Positions 8,978 through 17,543 of a DNA stretch of 64,000 nucleotides are shown here, piece by piece. The notes beneath the pieces are model-generated. The model saw only the letters and a list, made by a program, of their open reading frames with translations. It ran no database searches and was not told the DNA's origin. How positions within the stretch are numbered: position 1 is the stretch's first letter; each line of letters starts with the position of its first letter. The DNA is from Trujillonella endophytica (lineage in GTDB: Bacteria; Actinomycetota; Actinomycetes; Mycobacteriales; Geodermatophilaceae), in contig NZ_JABGCI010000005.1 of NCBI RefSeq assembly GCF_019799905.1, positions 1 to 64,000 of the forward strand, read 5' to 3'. The position numbers were made by a program, and so were the translations under genes.

Positions 8978-10009
8978 TCAGTCCTGGACCGTCCGGTCGA
9001 AACGGGAACGCGCGTAGTCGCCGATCTGGTTCAAGGCGAAGATGGTCAGGAAGATCGCAACGGCGGGAATGAGGATCAGCTGCGGGTCGAGGCGCAGGAA
9101 GTCCTTGCCGTCGGAGATCATCCCGCCCCAGCTGGGGGTCGGCGCCGGCAGGCCGAGGCCCAGGAAGCTCAGCGACCCCTCGGCCACGATCAACGCCGCC
9201 ACGATCGTGGGCAGCAGCGCCAGGACCGAGGGCACGACGTTCGGCAGCACCTCGCGAAAGGCGATACGCACCCGGCCGAAGCCCATGTTGCGGGCGGCGA
9301 GTACGAAATCACGCGCCGCCCAGTTGAGCGTCTGAGCCCGGGAGATCCGGACGAAGCTCGGGATGACGAGCACGGTCAACCCGAGGAGCAGGGTGTTGAA
9401 GCTGGGACGCAGGATCGAGGAGATGGCGAGCAGGAGCACCAGCGGCGGGAAGGCCAGCAACACGTCGGTGAGGAACATGATCGCCGTCTCCACCCTGCCG
9501 CGGAAGTAGCCCGCGACCAGGCCCAGCACGGTGCCGATCGTGGTCGCGATCACCCCGGCGAGCAGGCCGAGGAGCAGGGACACCTGCGCGCCGTGGATCA
9601 GCCGGGACAGGACGCTGCGGCCCTGGTTGTCCAGGCCCAGCCACTGGTCCAGCTCCCCGGAGGGGTCGGCGCGGGGGAAACCGATGGGCGCGCTGTAGTC
9701 CGCCAGGGGCAGCACCGGGGCCAGTGCGGCCAGGAGGACGACCAGGGCCATCCAGCCCAAGGAGAGCCACAGCAGGACGTTCCGGCGCTTGCGCAGCGGA
9801 GGCACCACCGGTGAAGCGACCCCCGACATCCCGCCCGCTAGGGACGGAGCGGCCACCTGCTGGGCCAGGGAACCGCCGGCGACCCTCGCTTGGTCCGCGT
9901 CGCTCACACGGGCGCTCGCCGGCGCGGCGCCTGCCGGAACGGTGCTCCTGGGCTCGCTGTTCTCCGGCTCGCCGGCGGCCTTTCCCGTGCTGACTGGACC
10001 GGCGCTCAT
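8978..10009 (-). CDS. Peptide/nickel-type ABC transporter permease (DppC/OppC-like)
   Basis: The 343-residue protein has a long N-terminal cytoplasmic tail rich in Ala, Gly and Ser (about residues 1-70), then a first membrane helix (LLWLSLGWMALVVLLAALAP) and the DppC core with the EAA-type loop EVLPNVVPSVLALLP and the ending GDYARSRFD. ATG at 10009 overlaps the stop of the upstream permease as ATGA. Longer reading to 10402 would run through the other permease gene and is an artefact. The long tail is unusual for the family, though not unique. Confidence 0.93.
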   Translation of the reverse strand: MSAGPVSTGKAAGEPENSEPRSTVPAGAAPASARVSDADQARVAGGSLAQQVAAPSLAGGMSGVASPVVPPLRKRRNVLLWLSLGWMALVVLLAALAPVLPLADYSAPIGFPRADPSGELDQWLGLDNQGRSVLSRLIHGAQVSLLLGLLAGVIATTIGTVLGLVAGYFRGRVETAIMFLTDVLLAFPPLVLLLAISSILRPSFNTLLLGLTVLVIPSFVRISRAQTLNWAARDFVLAARNMGFGRVRIAFREVLPNVVPSVLALLPTIVAALIVAEGSLSFLGLGLPAPTPSWGGMISDGKDFLRLDPQLILIPAVAIFLTIFALNQIGDYARSRFDRTVQD

Positions 10010-10959
10010 CGGGCAACCGCCGTCCGGACGCGGGGGTCGAGGAACCCGTACCCGAGGTCGACCAGGGTGTTCAGCACGACGTAGACCGCAGCCACGAAAG
10101 CCACCACTCCTTGCACGGTGATGATGTCGCGGGAACCGATCGCGACGGCGACTAGCTGCCCGAGGCCGGGCAGGGAGAAGAAGGCCTCGACGATGACCGT
10201 GCCGCCGATCAGCCGGCCCAGGCTGATGCCCGCCACGGTCAGCAGGGAGAACGAGGACGGACGGAACGCGTGCCGCCACAGCACGTACCGGGCGCTCATG
10301 CCCTTGGCGCGAGCCGCCTCGACGTAGTCCTCGCGCAGCGTCGTGCCAAGGTCCGCCCGCAGGATGCGCTGGAACCCGGCGACCTCGATGAGCGCCACGC
10401 ACAGCGCCGGCAGGAACGCCGTGTGCAGGTTGTCGAGCAGGCCGTCCTCGATCGGCACCCAGCCCGTCACGGGGAAGAGATCGGCCTGGACGGCGAGGAA
10501 GTAGACGAACACGGGCGCCGCCACGAACGCCGGGATCGACAGGAGCACGGACGTGAGGCCGTTGATCCCGCGGTCGGTCGCGGAGTTCGGCCGGCGAGCG
10601 GCGATGGTGGCCAGAGGGATCGCCATGGCCAGCGACATCAGCAGCGCCAGGACGGCGATCTCGATCGTGACCGGTAGCCGCTCGCCGATCGCCGTCGACA
10701 CCTCCTGGAAGGTGATCGGCGAGGTGCCCAGGTCACCGGTGACGGCGTCGCCGAGCCACGAGAACCACTGGACGATCACCGGGCGGTCCAGCCCCATCTC
10801 GCGCTCGAGCTCAGCGATGGCCTCGGGCGTGGCCTGCTCGCCGAGGATGACGGCGGCGACCGAGCCCGGGGACAGGCTCATGAGAAGGACGACCAGCAGG
10901 GTCACGGCGAGGACGACGAGTGCCGCACGCAGGAACCTGCTGAGGACGAACAAGGACAT
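10006..10959 (-). CDS. Peptide/nickel-type ABC transporter permease (DppB/OppB-like)
   Basis: The 317-residue protein begins MSLFVLSRFLRAALVVLAV, the usual first helix of DppB proteins, and carries the EAA-loop region YVEAARAKGMSARYVLWRHA and the end LVDLGYGFLDPRVR. I chose ATG 10959 because GGGAG lies six bases upstream; an in-frame start at 11004 lacks this. It is the first gene of the eight-gene run and lies about 100 bases downstream of the conserved promoter element at 11062-11133. Confidence 0.93.
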   Translation of the reverse strand: MSLFVLSRFLRAALVVLAVTLLVVLLMSLSPGSVAAVILGEQATPEAIAELEREMGLDRPVIVQWFSWLGDAVTGDLGTSPITFQEVSTAIGERLPVTIEIAVLALLMSLAMAIPLATIAARRPNSATDRGINGLTSVLLSIPAFVAAPVFVYFLAVQADLFPVTGWVPIEDGLLDNLHTAFLPALCVALIEVAGFQRILRADLGTTLREDYVEAARAKGMSARYVLWRHAFRPSSFSLLTVAGISLGRLIGGTVIVEAFFSLPGLGQLVAVAIGSRDIITVQGVVAFVAAVYVVLNTLVDLGYGFLDPRVRTAVAR

Positions 10960-11061
10960 GCGGAACTCCCGGAGGTCGGGCGAGGTCGCCACGTGTCGTT
11001 GCATCGGACGACGGGCTCAGCCGGTCCTGGGTGTCGGACCGCCCCCTGATGTGGTCTCCAG

Positions 11062-11133
11062 CAGTCAACGATGACGGAGGTCACACCGTCCAACTGATGT
11101 TGCGCATGACGTCCATGCATCGCGTCTATGACG
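11062..11133 (-). promoter_or_regulatory. Conserved promoter/operator element 1 (importer run)
   Basis: Read on the minus strand it contains CATAGACGC, then 36 bases from ATAGACG to TTGGAC, then GTGTGACC and CGTCATCGTTGACTGC. The same blocks with the same spacing occur at 14722-14793, and the TTGGAC-N16-TCGTTGACT part also at 12158-12228. It ends about 100 bases before the first permease start. I take it as the shared control region of the sulfate-ester regulon, probably bound by the divergent LysR protein. Confidence 0.65.
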
Positions 11134-11171
11134 GCACGGTGTCCGGCGAGAGCGGACGACCGTCCGGTCGA

Positions 11172-11183
11172 TAGGTTCGGAGC
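11172..11183 (+). promoter_or_regulatory. Leaderless promoter of the LysR gene
   Basis: TAGGTT (a TANNNT -10 box) lies six bases before the ATG at 11184, so the transcript would start at or next to the start codon. Confidence 0.5.
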
Positions 11184-12122
11184 ATGGAGATCCAGCAGCT
11201 GCGGTGCTTCGTCGCCGTCGCGGATCACGGGACTTTCACCGCGGCTGCCGTCGCTCTGCACCTGACGCAACCGTCGGTCTCCCACGCCATCGCGCGCCTC
11301 GAGAGCGAGCTCCGGGTGCGTCTCTTCCATCGGGCGACTCGCGGCATCTACCTGACCACCGAGGGCGAGGACCTGCTCGTCCGGGCACGTGACGTCCTGC
11401 GCGCCGCCGAGAGCGTGCGAACGACCGCCTCGGCCTTCCGCGGTGTCACCCAGGGGACGCTCACCGTCGTCGCGTTCCGGACCTTCACCATCCCGACTGC
11501 TTCCGCGGTGGGCCGGTTCCGCCGGCAGTACCCCGGCGTCACGGTGCGGTTGCACGCACCGGAGACCGACCGCGGGGTGATCGAGCTGATCGAGTCGCAC
11601 GTGTGCGACGTCGGCTTCGCCCGCGTGGTCGACGTCCCACCCGGTCTGGCGGTGGAGGAGGTCACCACCGAGCACCTGGGCGTACTGCTGCCTCCGGAGA
11701 TCTCAGCGGGCATCGGACCCGGAGCACTGACCCTCGCCGAGGTGGCCGCCCTGCCCCTGATCACCCCACGCTCGGACAGCGTCGGGCGGGTACAGATGGA
11801 GGGGATGTTCCACCGGGCCGGACTCGAGATCACCGTCGTCGCCGAGAGCTCCCACTACGAGTCCATGATCGCCATGGTCAGGGCCGGGGTGGGGGCCGCA
11901 CTAGCCTTCCGGGAGAGCCTCCCGGAGGGCACCCCGCTGGCGGACTTCCGGCTGATGGCCCCCGCCCAGGGTGCCGGCGTCGGCTTGGTCTACCGGCCCG
12001 ACGACCTGTCCGCCGTGGGCAACGCGTTCAGGTCCGTGGCGACGCGCTTCTTCGCGCGTCCCCCCGAGGGCACGCCGACTTCCTCATCAGGTGACCGCGC
12101 CGCGACCACGAGCCACGACTGA
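11184..12122 (+). CDS. LysR-type transcriptional regulator
   Basis: The 312-residue protein has the LysR helix-turn-helix at residues 1-60 (MEIQQLRCFVAVADHGTFTA and then LTQPSVSHAIARLE) and a periplasmic-binding-like effector domain from about 90 to 300. It is divergent from the importer run and lies directly upstream of sulfatase 1. Three promoters around it share one motif, so it is the best candidate for the regulator of the whole sulfate-ester set. The start is supported by a leaderless -10 box. The inducer is unknown; it may be the sulfate ester or its alcohol. Confidence 0.92.
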   Translation: MEIQQLRCFVAVADHGTFTAAAVALHLTQPSVSHAIARLESELRVRLFHRATRGIYLTTEGEDLLVRARDVLRAAESVRTTASAFRGVTQGTLTVVAFRTFTIPTASAVGRFRRQYPGVTVRLHAPETDRGVIELIESHVCDVGFARVVDVPPGLAVEEVTTEHLGVLLPPEISAGIGPGALTLAEVAALPLITPRSDSVGRVQMEGMFHRAGLEITVVAESSHYESMIAMVRAGVGAALAFRESLPEGTPLADFRLMAPAQGAGVGLVYRPDDLSAVGNAFRSVATRFFARPPEGTPTSSSGDRAATTSHD

Positions 12123-12157
12123 GCCGGCCGCTGGACAGCGCGACGTCTGACCGGGCT

Positions 12158-12228
12158 CCATCGACGACGTCTATGCGCTGATGCACGGCTTCAGTTGGAC
12201 CCCGGGCCCCATCGCGTCGTTGACTCGG
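12158..12228 (+). promoter_or_regulatory. Conserved promoter/operator element 2 (sulfatase 1)
   Basis: It contains ATCGACGACGTCTAT, a near-perfect dyad with one central base, then TCAGTTGGAC, 16 bases and TCGTTGACT. TCAGTTGGAC and TCGTTGACT are identical to element 1 and at identical spacing. It ends about 140 bases before the sulfatase start. Confidence 0.6.
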
Positions 12229-12364
12229 CCGACCCGCTCCCCGCCCGGACCCGGCCGCACGGGCACCACGATGGCCGCCTGCGCGAGGCGGACGTCGCGC
12301 ACCCCGGCGCGGCGCCCGGATGCCGCAGGGGAGACACCGTCCCCTCACCGCGGAGGTCCCGCCT

Positions 12365-14596
12365 GTGTCCGACAGCCCTGCCCGAGCGCCGGAAGGCGCC
12401 CCCAACGTGGTCGTCGTGCTCTTCGACGACCTCGGCTTCGCCCAGTTCGGCTGCTACGGGTCAGACATAGCCACACCGAACATCGACCGGCTCGCACAGG
12501 GCGGCCTGCGCTACAACCGGTTCCACGTCACGGCGCTGTGCTCCCCCACCCGCGCCTCGCTGCTCACCGGACGCAACCACCACGCGGTGGGCTTCGGGTC
12601 GCTGGCTGACGTGGCCGTGGACCTCCCGGGCTACAACGGGCGCATCCCCGACTCGGCGGCCACGCTGCCGCGGATCCTCCGGGACCACGGCTACAGCACC
12701 ATGGCCGTGGGCAAGTGGCACCTGGCCCCGGGTGGGGAGCGCACTGCCGCCGGTCCGTTCGACCGCTGGCCGCTGGGCCTGGGGTTCGAGCGCTATTACG
12801 GCTTCCTGCGCGGCGACGCGAACCACTGGGCCCCGGAGCTGATCCGGGACAACTCCTACGTCGATCCACCGGCCACGCCGGAGGAGGGCTACCACCTGAC
12901 CGAGGACATGGCCGACGAGGCCATCCGCATGGTGGTCAACCAGCAGGAGTCGGCCCCCGGGAAGCCGTTCTTCCTCTACTTCGCCCCGGGCGCGCTCCAC
13001 GCGCCACACCACGTCGAACGCTCCTGGGCCGACGCGTACGCGGGCCGCTTCGACCACGGCTGGGAGCGCTGGCGCGAGGAGGTCTTCGCCCGCCAGGTGG
13101 AAGACGGGGTCATCCCCGCGGACACCACGCTCTCGGAGCGACCGTCCTGGGTCCCGGACTGGGAGGAACTCACCGACGGCGAGCGACGCCTGTACGCGCG
13201 CATGCAAGAGGTCGCCGCGGGCATGGTGACCCACACCGACGCCCAGATCGGTCGGCTCGTCGACGCCCTCGAGCGCCTGGGCGTCCTCGACGACACGATC
13301 ATCATGGTCACCTCCGACAACGGTGCCGCGGCCTCGGGCGGCGTGACCGGCACCATCAACGAGCACCGGTTCAGCAACCGGGTGGGCGACGATCTGAGCG
13401 AGAACCTGGAGCACCTCGACGACTGGGGCGGCATCCACGGCTACCCGCTGTACTCGTGGGGCTGGGCCTGGGCCGGGAACACGCCGTTCCGCCTGTGGAA
13501 GCGTTACACCTGGCTCGGCGGGACCCGGGTGCCCCTGGTGGTGCACTGGCCGGCCGGCATCCGGACCACTGGGGAGGTGCGCGAGCAGCTCACATACGTC
13601 ACCGACCTGGCCCCCACCGTCCTCGCGGCGGCCGGCATCACACCGCCGGAGGTGGTCGCCGGCGTGCCGCAACAGCGTATCGACGGGACCAGCATGCTGG
13701 GGACCTTCGCTGACGCGGCCGCGCCGGACACACTGACCACCCAGTACTTCGAGATGGTCGGCTCGCGGTCGATCATCTCCGACGGCTGGAAGGCCACCAC
13801 CGACCACGTCTCTCGCGGCATCGTCGACGAGGAGCGGTTGCTGGTAGGCAGCCGCGACTTCGACACCGACACCTGGTCGCTGTTCCGCCTCGAGGACGAC
13901 TACGCCGAGTCCCGGGACCTGGCGGCGGAGCACCCCGAGGTCCTCGGTCGGCTGCAGGCTCTGTGGCAGGAGGAGGCCGAGCGCAACAAGGTCTTCCCCA
14001 TGGCCGACAGCCTGATGGCGCGGCTCGACCACATCCGCGGACCTCTCTATCCGGTCGGCCAGCGCGCCGTCCTCGTTCCTGAGGGCGGCCCCGTCTCCGA
14101 CGAGGCCCTGCCCCGATTCGGCCAGGGTGCCTGGATCCTGGCCGATGTCGACGTGCCCGCCGAAGGAGCCGAGGGAGTGCTCTTCGCCCTCGGCGACTGG
14201 ACCGGTGGCTTCGCGGCCTACGTCGCGGACGGGTCACTCACCGTGTCGGTCGCCGCACCCGGTGGCCTGGTCCGCGCCCGGTCCGACAGTCCGCTGCCCA
14301 CCGGCCGGCACCGGCTGGGCATGGCGCTGCGCCCCCTGCCCGGGGGCGGGTTCACGCTGGACGCCGTGGTCGACGAGCAGGTCGTGGGCACGACGCGCTC
14401 GTCGCACGGGCTGCCCCACGGGTTCCAGCACGGCGGCGCGTCGCTGCGGATGGGGTTCGACCGCGGGCTGCCCGTCGACGACGGGTACCGTCCACCCTTC
14501 CCCTGGACCGGGACGGTTCACCACGTGCTGGTCCAGGCCGGCGAGCAGGTTCCGCCCGGCCTCGACGAGCTGCGCGTCGCCTTCCTGGTGGAGTAG
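12365..14596 (+). CDS. Type I sulfatase (arylsulfatase family), sulfatase 1
   Basis: Sulfatases hydrolyse sulfate esters with a formylglycine made from cysteine. The 743-residue protein has the motif ALCSPTRASLLTGR with the target Cys at about residue 59, the metal residues in LFDDLGF and TSDNGA, and GKWHL. A C-terminal region of about 170 residues looks like a beta-rich concanavalin/LamG-type domain, as in the long actinobacterial arylsulfatases. GTG 12365 has GGAGG eight bases upstream; an in-frame start at 12320 is less likely. No signal peptide or Tat motif is seen, so it should act in the cytoplasm on imported substrate, where the FGE encoded at 3672 also acts. Confidence 0.93.
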   Translation: MSDSPARAPEGAPNVVVVLFDDLGFAQFGCYGSDIATPNIDRLAQGGLRYNRFHVTALCSPTRASLLTGRNHHAVGFGSLADVAVDLPGYNGRIPDSAATLPRILRDHGYSTMAVGKWHLAPGGERTAAGPFDRWPLGLGFERYYGFLRGDANHWAPELIRDNSYVDPPATPEEGYHLTEDMADEAIRMVVNQQESAPGKPFFLYFAPGALHAPHHVERSWADAYAGRFDHGWERWREEVFARQVEDGVIPADTTLSERPSWVPDWEELTDGERRLYARMQEVAAGMVTHTDAQIGRLVDALERLGVLDDTIIMVTSDNGAAASGGVTGTINEHRFSNRVGDDLSENLEHLDDWGGIHGYPLYSWGWAWAGNTPFRLWKRYTWLGGTRVPLVVHWPAGIRTTGEVREQLTYVTDLAPTVLAAAGITPPEVVAGVPQQRIDGTSMLGTFADAAAPDTLTTQYFEMVGSRSIISDGWKATTDHVSRGIVDEERLLVGSRDFDTDTWSLFRLEDDYAESRDLAAEHPEVLGRLQALWQEEAERNKVFPMADSLMARLDHIRGPLYPVGQRAVLVPEGGPVSDEALPRFGQGAWILADVDVPAEGAEGVLFALGDWTGGFAAYVADGSLTVSVAAPGGLVRARSDSPLPTGRHRLGMALRPLPGGGFTLDAVVDEQVVGTTRSSHGLPHGFQHGGASLRMGFDRGLPVDDGYRPPFPWTGTVHHVLVQAGEQVPPGLDELRVAFLVE

Positions 14597-14637
14597 GCGC
14601 GCTCGGGGCGTCCTCACTCCCCCACCCCTCGCCCACC

Positions 14638-14673
14638 GGCGCCCGGCCCCGTCCATCGGCGGAGCCGGGCGCC
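14638..14673 (+). terminator. Terminator after sulfatase 1
   Basis: GGCGCCCGGC (14638-14647) pairs perfectly with GCCGGGCGCC (14664-14673) around a 16-base loop that can itself pair in part. It lies 41 bases after the stop codon. Confidence 0.65.
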
Positions 14674-14721
14674 TCGACGAGCATTCCCACTGCCCGAGTC
14701 ATCCACCGGCTGTGGCCTGCG

Positions 14722-14793
14722 CCATAGACGCCGTCGATCGTCTCGATCAAGAAGTTCACTTGGACCGTGTGACCCGCGTCATCGTTCACTGCT
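14722..14793 (+). promoter_or_regulatory. Conserved promoter/operator element 3 (solute-binding protein)
   Basis: CATAGACGC, then TTGGAC 36 bases after the ATAGACG start, then GTGTGACC and CGTCATCGTTCACTGC: the same blocks and distances as element 1 on the other strand. It also holds an inverted repeat AGACG-N8-CGTCT, a shape LysR proteins can bind. It ends about 134 bases before the lipoprotein start. Confidence 0.65.
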
Positions 14794-14926
14794 CCTCAGC
14801 CGCTGCGAGCCCCGGATTCCCCTCGGACCGCCGAACGCAGGCCGGCAGCACCCCGCGTCCCCGTCCCTCCGACGGATCGCGGCTGGGTGCGCTCACGTGC
14901 CTCCCACCGCCAGAGGAGAGAACCCG

Positions 14927-16495
14927 ATGAGATCCACGACGTCGCTGAGGCTGGCCGCCCTGGCCGCCGCCGCGGCCCTGCTGGCCGCCTGCGGCTCCGA
15001 CGACTCCTCGGCCACGCCCGGGGACCGGACGGCCGGTGCCGCCGCGTGCGGCGACGGCCAGTCGGGCGGTACCGCCACCCTCCTGCAGTACTCCGAGCCC
15101 CGGACGCTCGACCCCGCCATCCTCTCGAACCAGACGGCGACGAACACGCTGGTCGGGAACTCCCTGTTCGGGCAGCTGATCACCACGACCCCGGACGGCG
15201 AGATCGGGTACGGCCTGGCCGAGAGCCTGGAGACCAGCGACGGCGGCACCACGTGGCAGCTGACGCTGCGCGACGGCCTGACCTTCAGCAACGGGACACC
15301 GTTCGACGCCGCGGCCGTCCAGAACACCTGGGAGCACATCGCCGACCCCGCCACCGCGTCGCCGGCTGCGCAGTTCACCGCGCTGATCGAGTCGATGAAC
15401 GCGGACGGCCTGACCCTGGACTTCACCCTCACGCGACAGCTGGGCGCGTTCCCGGAGACGATCGCGAACAGCCTGAACTGGATCGCCGAGCCGCAGGCGC
15501 TCGCGCAGGGGCCGCAGGCGTTCGACGCCGACCCCGTCGGTGCCGGACCTTTCGTGCTCGAGTCGTGGCAGCGCAACGGCCCCATGAGGCTGCTCCCCAA
15601 CGAGGACTTCTACGACGCGCCGCGGCCCTACCTAGACGAGCTGGTGCTCCTGTCCAACACCGATGCGCAGCAGCGTATCGCCACGGTCGTCTCGGGTGGG
15701 GCCAACGGGAGCCTCAACGGGGACGCCGCCCTCGACCAGGAAGCCGAGGCCCAGGGTCTGCTGGTCACCTCCCAGCCGGCCGGGGACTCCCTCGTCTACC
15801 GGCTCAACACGCGGATCGCGCCCTTCGACGACGTCCGCGCCCGTCAGGCCGTGGCCGCCGCCGTCGATCTGACCGCGCTGAACGAGGTCGTGTACGCCGG
15901 TGCGGGCGAGGTCCCGACGACCGTGTTCCCCGACAGCACGGGCTGGAACGGGGACGTCACCCTGCCCGAGTACGACCAGCAGGCGGCGCAAGGGCTGTTC
16001 GACGAGCTCGCCGAGGAGGGCAACCCGGTCGAGTTCACGCTCACCACGTTCCCCACCACGCAGAGCCGTCGGGCGTCGGAGGCCATCCAGGCGCAGCTGA
16101 ACCAGTACGACAACGTCCAGGTCGAGCTCGAGGTCCTCGACTTCCCCGCGGCCATCGCGAAGACCACGGACCGGACCTTCCAGATGGTCCCCGGGAACCT
16201 GCCCCTCGACAGCGTGCAGATCTACAACCAGCTTTACAGCACCTCGGCGGGCAACTACACCGGGATCAGCGCCCCCGAGCTCGACGCCGCGCTGGAGGCC
16301 GCGCTCAGCGCGGCCGACCCGACCGCGCGGGCCGAGGCCTTCGAGACCGTGGCGGCCCAGTACTCCGAGCTGGTGCCCGACTTGATCTACGCGCGGGCCT
16401 CCCGGTCGGTCGTGCACGACGACTCCCTGCAGGGTCTGGAGTACTACGGCCAGTCCGCCGTGCGCACCGACACGATCTGCGTCGCCGCCGGCTAG
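14927..16495 (+). CDS. ABC transporter solute-binding lipoprotein, peptide/nickel family (SBP_bac_5)
   Basis: The 522-residue protein has a lipoprotein signal (hydrophobic stretch then LLAAC, Cys at about residue 22) and family-5 binding-protein motifs: GGTATLLQYSEPRTLDPA, LAESLETSDGGTTWQLTLR, LRDGLTFSNGTPFDA and GAGPFVLESWQRN. It is anchored outside the membrane and would deliver substrate to the permease pair at 8978-10959. ATG 14927 has AGGAG upstream. Its promoter region carries the shared regulon element, and a very strong hairpin follows the gene. Family-5 proteins bind peptides, nickel, sugars and other small molecules, so the ligand cannot be read off. Confidence 0.92.
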   Translation: MRSTTSLRLAALAAAAALLAACGSDDSSATPGDRTAGAAACGDGQSGGTATLLQYSEPRTLDPAILSNQTATNTLVGNSLFGQLITTTPDGEIGYGLAESLETSDGGTTWQLTLRDGLTFSNGTPFDAAAVQNTWEHIADPATASPAAQFTALIESMNADGLTLDFTLTRQLGAFPETIANSLNWIAEPQALAQGPQAFDADPVGAGPFVLESWQRNGPMRLLPNEDFYDAPRPYLDELVLLSNTDAQQRIATVVSGGANGSLNGDAALDQEAEAQGLLVTSQPAGDSLVYRLNTRIAPFDDVRARQAVAAAVDLTALNEVVYAGAGEVPTTVFPDSTGWNGDVTLPEYDQQAAQGLFDELAEEGNPVEFTLTTFPTTQSRRASEAIQAQLNQYDNVQVELEVLDFPAAIAKTTDRTFQMVPGNLPLDSVQIYNQLYSTSAGNYTGISAPELDAALEAALSAADPTARAEAFETVAAQYSELVPDLIYARASRSVVHDDSLQGLEYYGQSAVRTDTICVAAG

Positions 16496-16510
16496 CGGCA
16501 CCCGACGCCG

Positions 16511-16542
16511 GGGAGCCGGCCGGTCTGCGCCGGCCGGCTCCC
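16511..16542 (+). terminator. Strong hairpin terminator after solute-binding protein
   Basis: GGGAGCCGGCCGG (16511-16523) and CCGGCCGGCTCCC (16530-16542) form a perfect 13-bp stem with a 6-base loop, 16 bases after the stop. It probably makes the lipoprotein transcript more abundant than the downstream SDR and sulfatase 2 transcript. Confidence 0.8.
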
Positions 16543-16698
16543 CCAACCCCTCGCCCCACCGCGCCGCCCTCGGGGATCGACCCTCCCCGCACCGGCGTGG
16601 GACCCACCCTGCGCGCCGCCGGAACGGCGACCGCATACACGGAGAACGGCCCCGTACCGCGGACATGCCGCGGACGATGCGACGCTGGAGGAACACCG

Positions 16699-17466
16699 AT
16701 GGATCTCTCAGGCAGGACGGCCCTGGTCACCGGGGCGGCGCGCGGCATCGGGAAGGCGACCGCGGTCCGCCTCGCCCAGGCCGGCGCCGACGTGGCGGTG
16801 GCCGACCTCGACCAGGACTCGCTGGAGTCGGTCGTGGCGGAGTGCACCGCGCTCGGCGTCCGCGCGACGCCCGTCGCGCTGGACCAGCGGGACAGTGCGC
16901 AGGTCGACGCTGCGTTCAAGACGATCAAGGACACGTTCGGCCGGCTCGACATCGTCGCCAACGTCGCCGGGGTCTTCCCCTTCTCGCCCATCGACGAGAC
17001 CACCGACGAGCAGTGGGCCGGCGTCATCGACACCAACCTCACCGGGGTCTTCTACTGCTCGCGGGCGGCGCTGACGCTGATGCGCGAGCAGGGCAGCGGA
17101 TCGATCATCAACGTCGCCTCGGGCGCTGCGGTCCGCGGCATCCCGGGGCTCGCCGCCTACGCGGCCAGCAAGGCCGGCGTGATCGGTTTCACCCGCGTCC
17201 TCGCGCTTGAGGCCGCGCCGAACGTCCGGGTCAACGTCGTCGCGCCCGGGCCCACCGACACCTCGGGCAACGCTCCCGACGCGGCCGCCCGGGCGGCCGC
17301 CCAACCGGTCCCCGACGCGGCCCAGGCCATCACCAACCCCATCCCGCTGGGCCGGATGGCCGCACCCGACGAGATCGCGGAGGCCATCGCCTTCTTCGCC
17401 TCCGACGAGGCCTCCTTCATCCACGGCCAGGTCCTGCACGTCAACGGCGGCCTGCTGATGCCGTGA
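16699..17466 (+). CDS. SDR family NAD(P)-dependent oxidoreductase
   Basis: The 255-residue classical short-chain dehydrogenase has TGAARGIG for cofactor binding, the Asp of VADLD that usually favours NAD(H), NVAG, the catalytic Ser (INVASGA) and YAASK, and the ending HGQVLHVNGGLLMP. ATG 16699 has GGAGG seven bases upstream. It ends just ahead of sulfatase 2 and would suit oxidation of an alcohol freed by desulfation. That pathway role is inference from position. Confidence 0.9.
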   Translation: MDLSGRTALVTGAARGIGKATAVRLAQAGADVAVADLDQDSLESVVAECTALGVRATPVALDQRDSAQVDAAFKTIKDTFGRLDIVANVAGVFPFSPIDETTDEQWAGVIDTNLTGVFYCSRAALTLMREQGSGSIINVASGAAVRGIPGLAAYAASKAGVIGFTRVLALEAAPNVRVNVVAPGPTDTSGNAPDAAARAAAQPVPDAAQAITNPIPLGRMAAPDEIAEAIAFFASDEASFIHGQVLHVNGGLLMP

Positions 17467-17543
17467 GTCGACGACGGGCGCACTCCGTGTCGTCGCCCGT
17501 CGCCGCAGCACGCCCAGTCAGGTCGGAACGGAGAGGACAGCCG

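Noticed and set aside
8978..10402. A 474-residue version of the second permease
   Set aside because: The extra 131 residues come from reading out of frame through the first permease gene; the ATGA overlap at 10009 gives the natural start.
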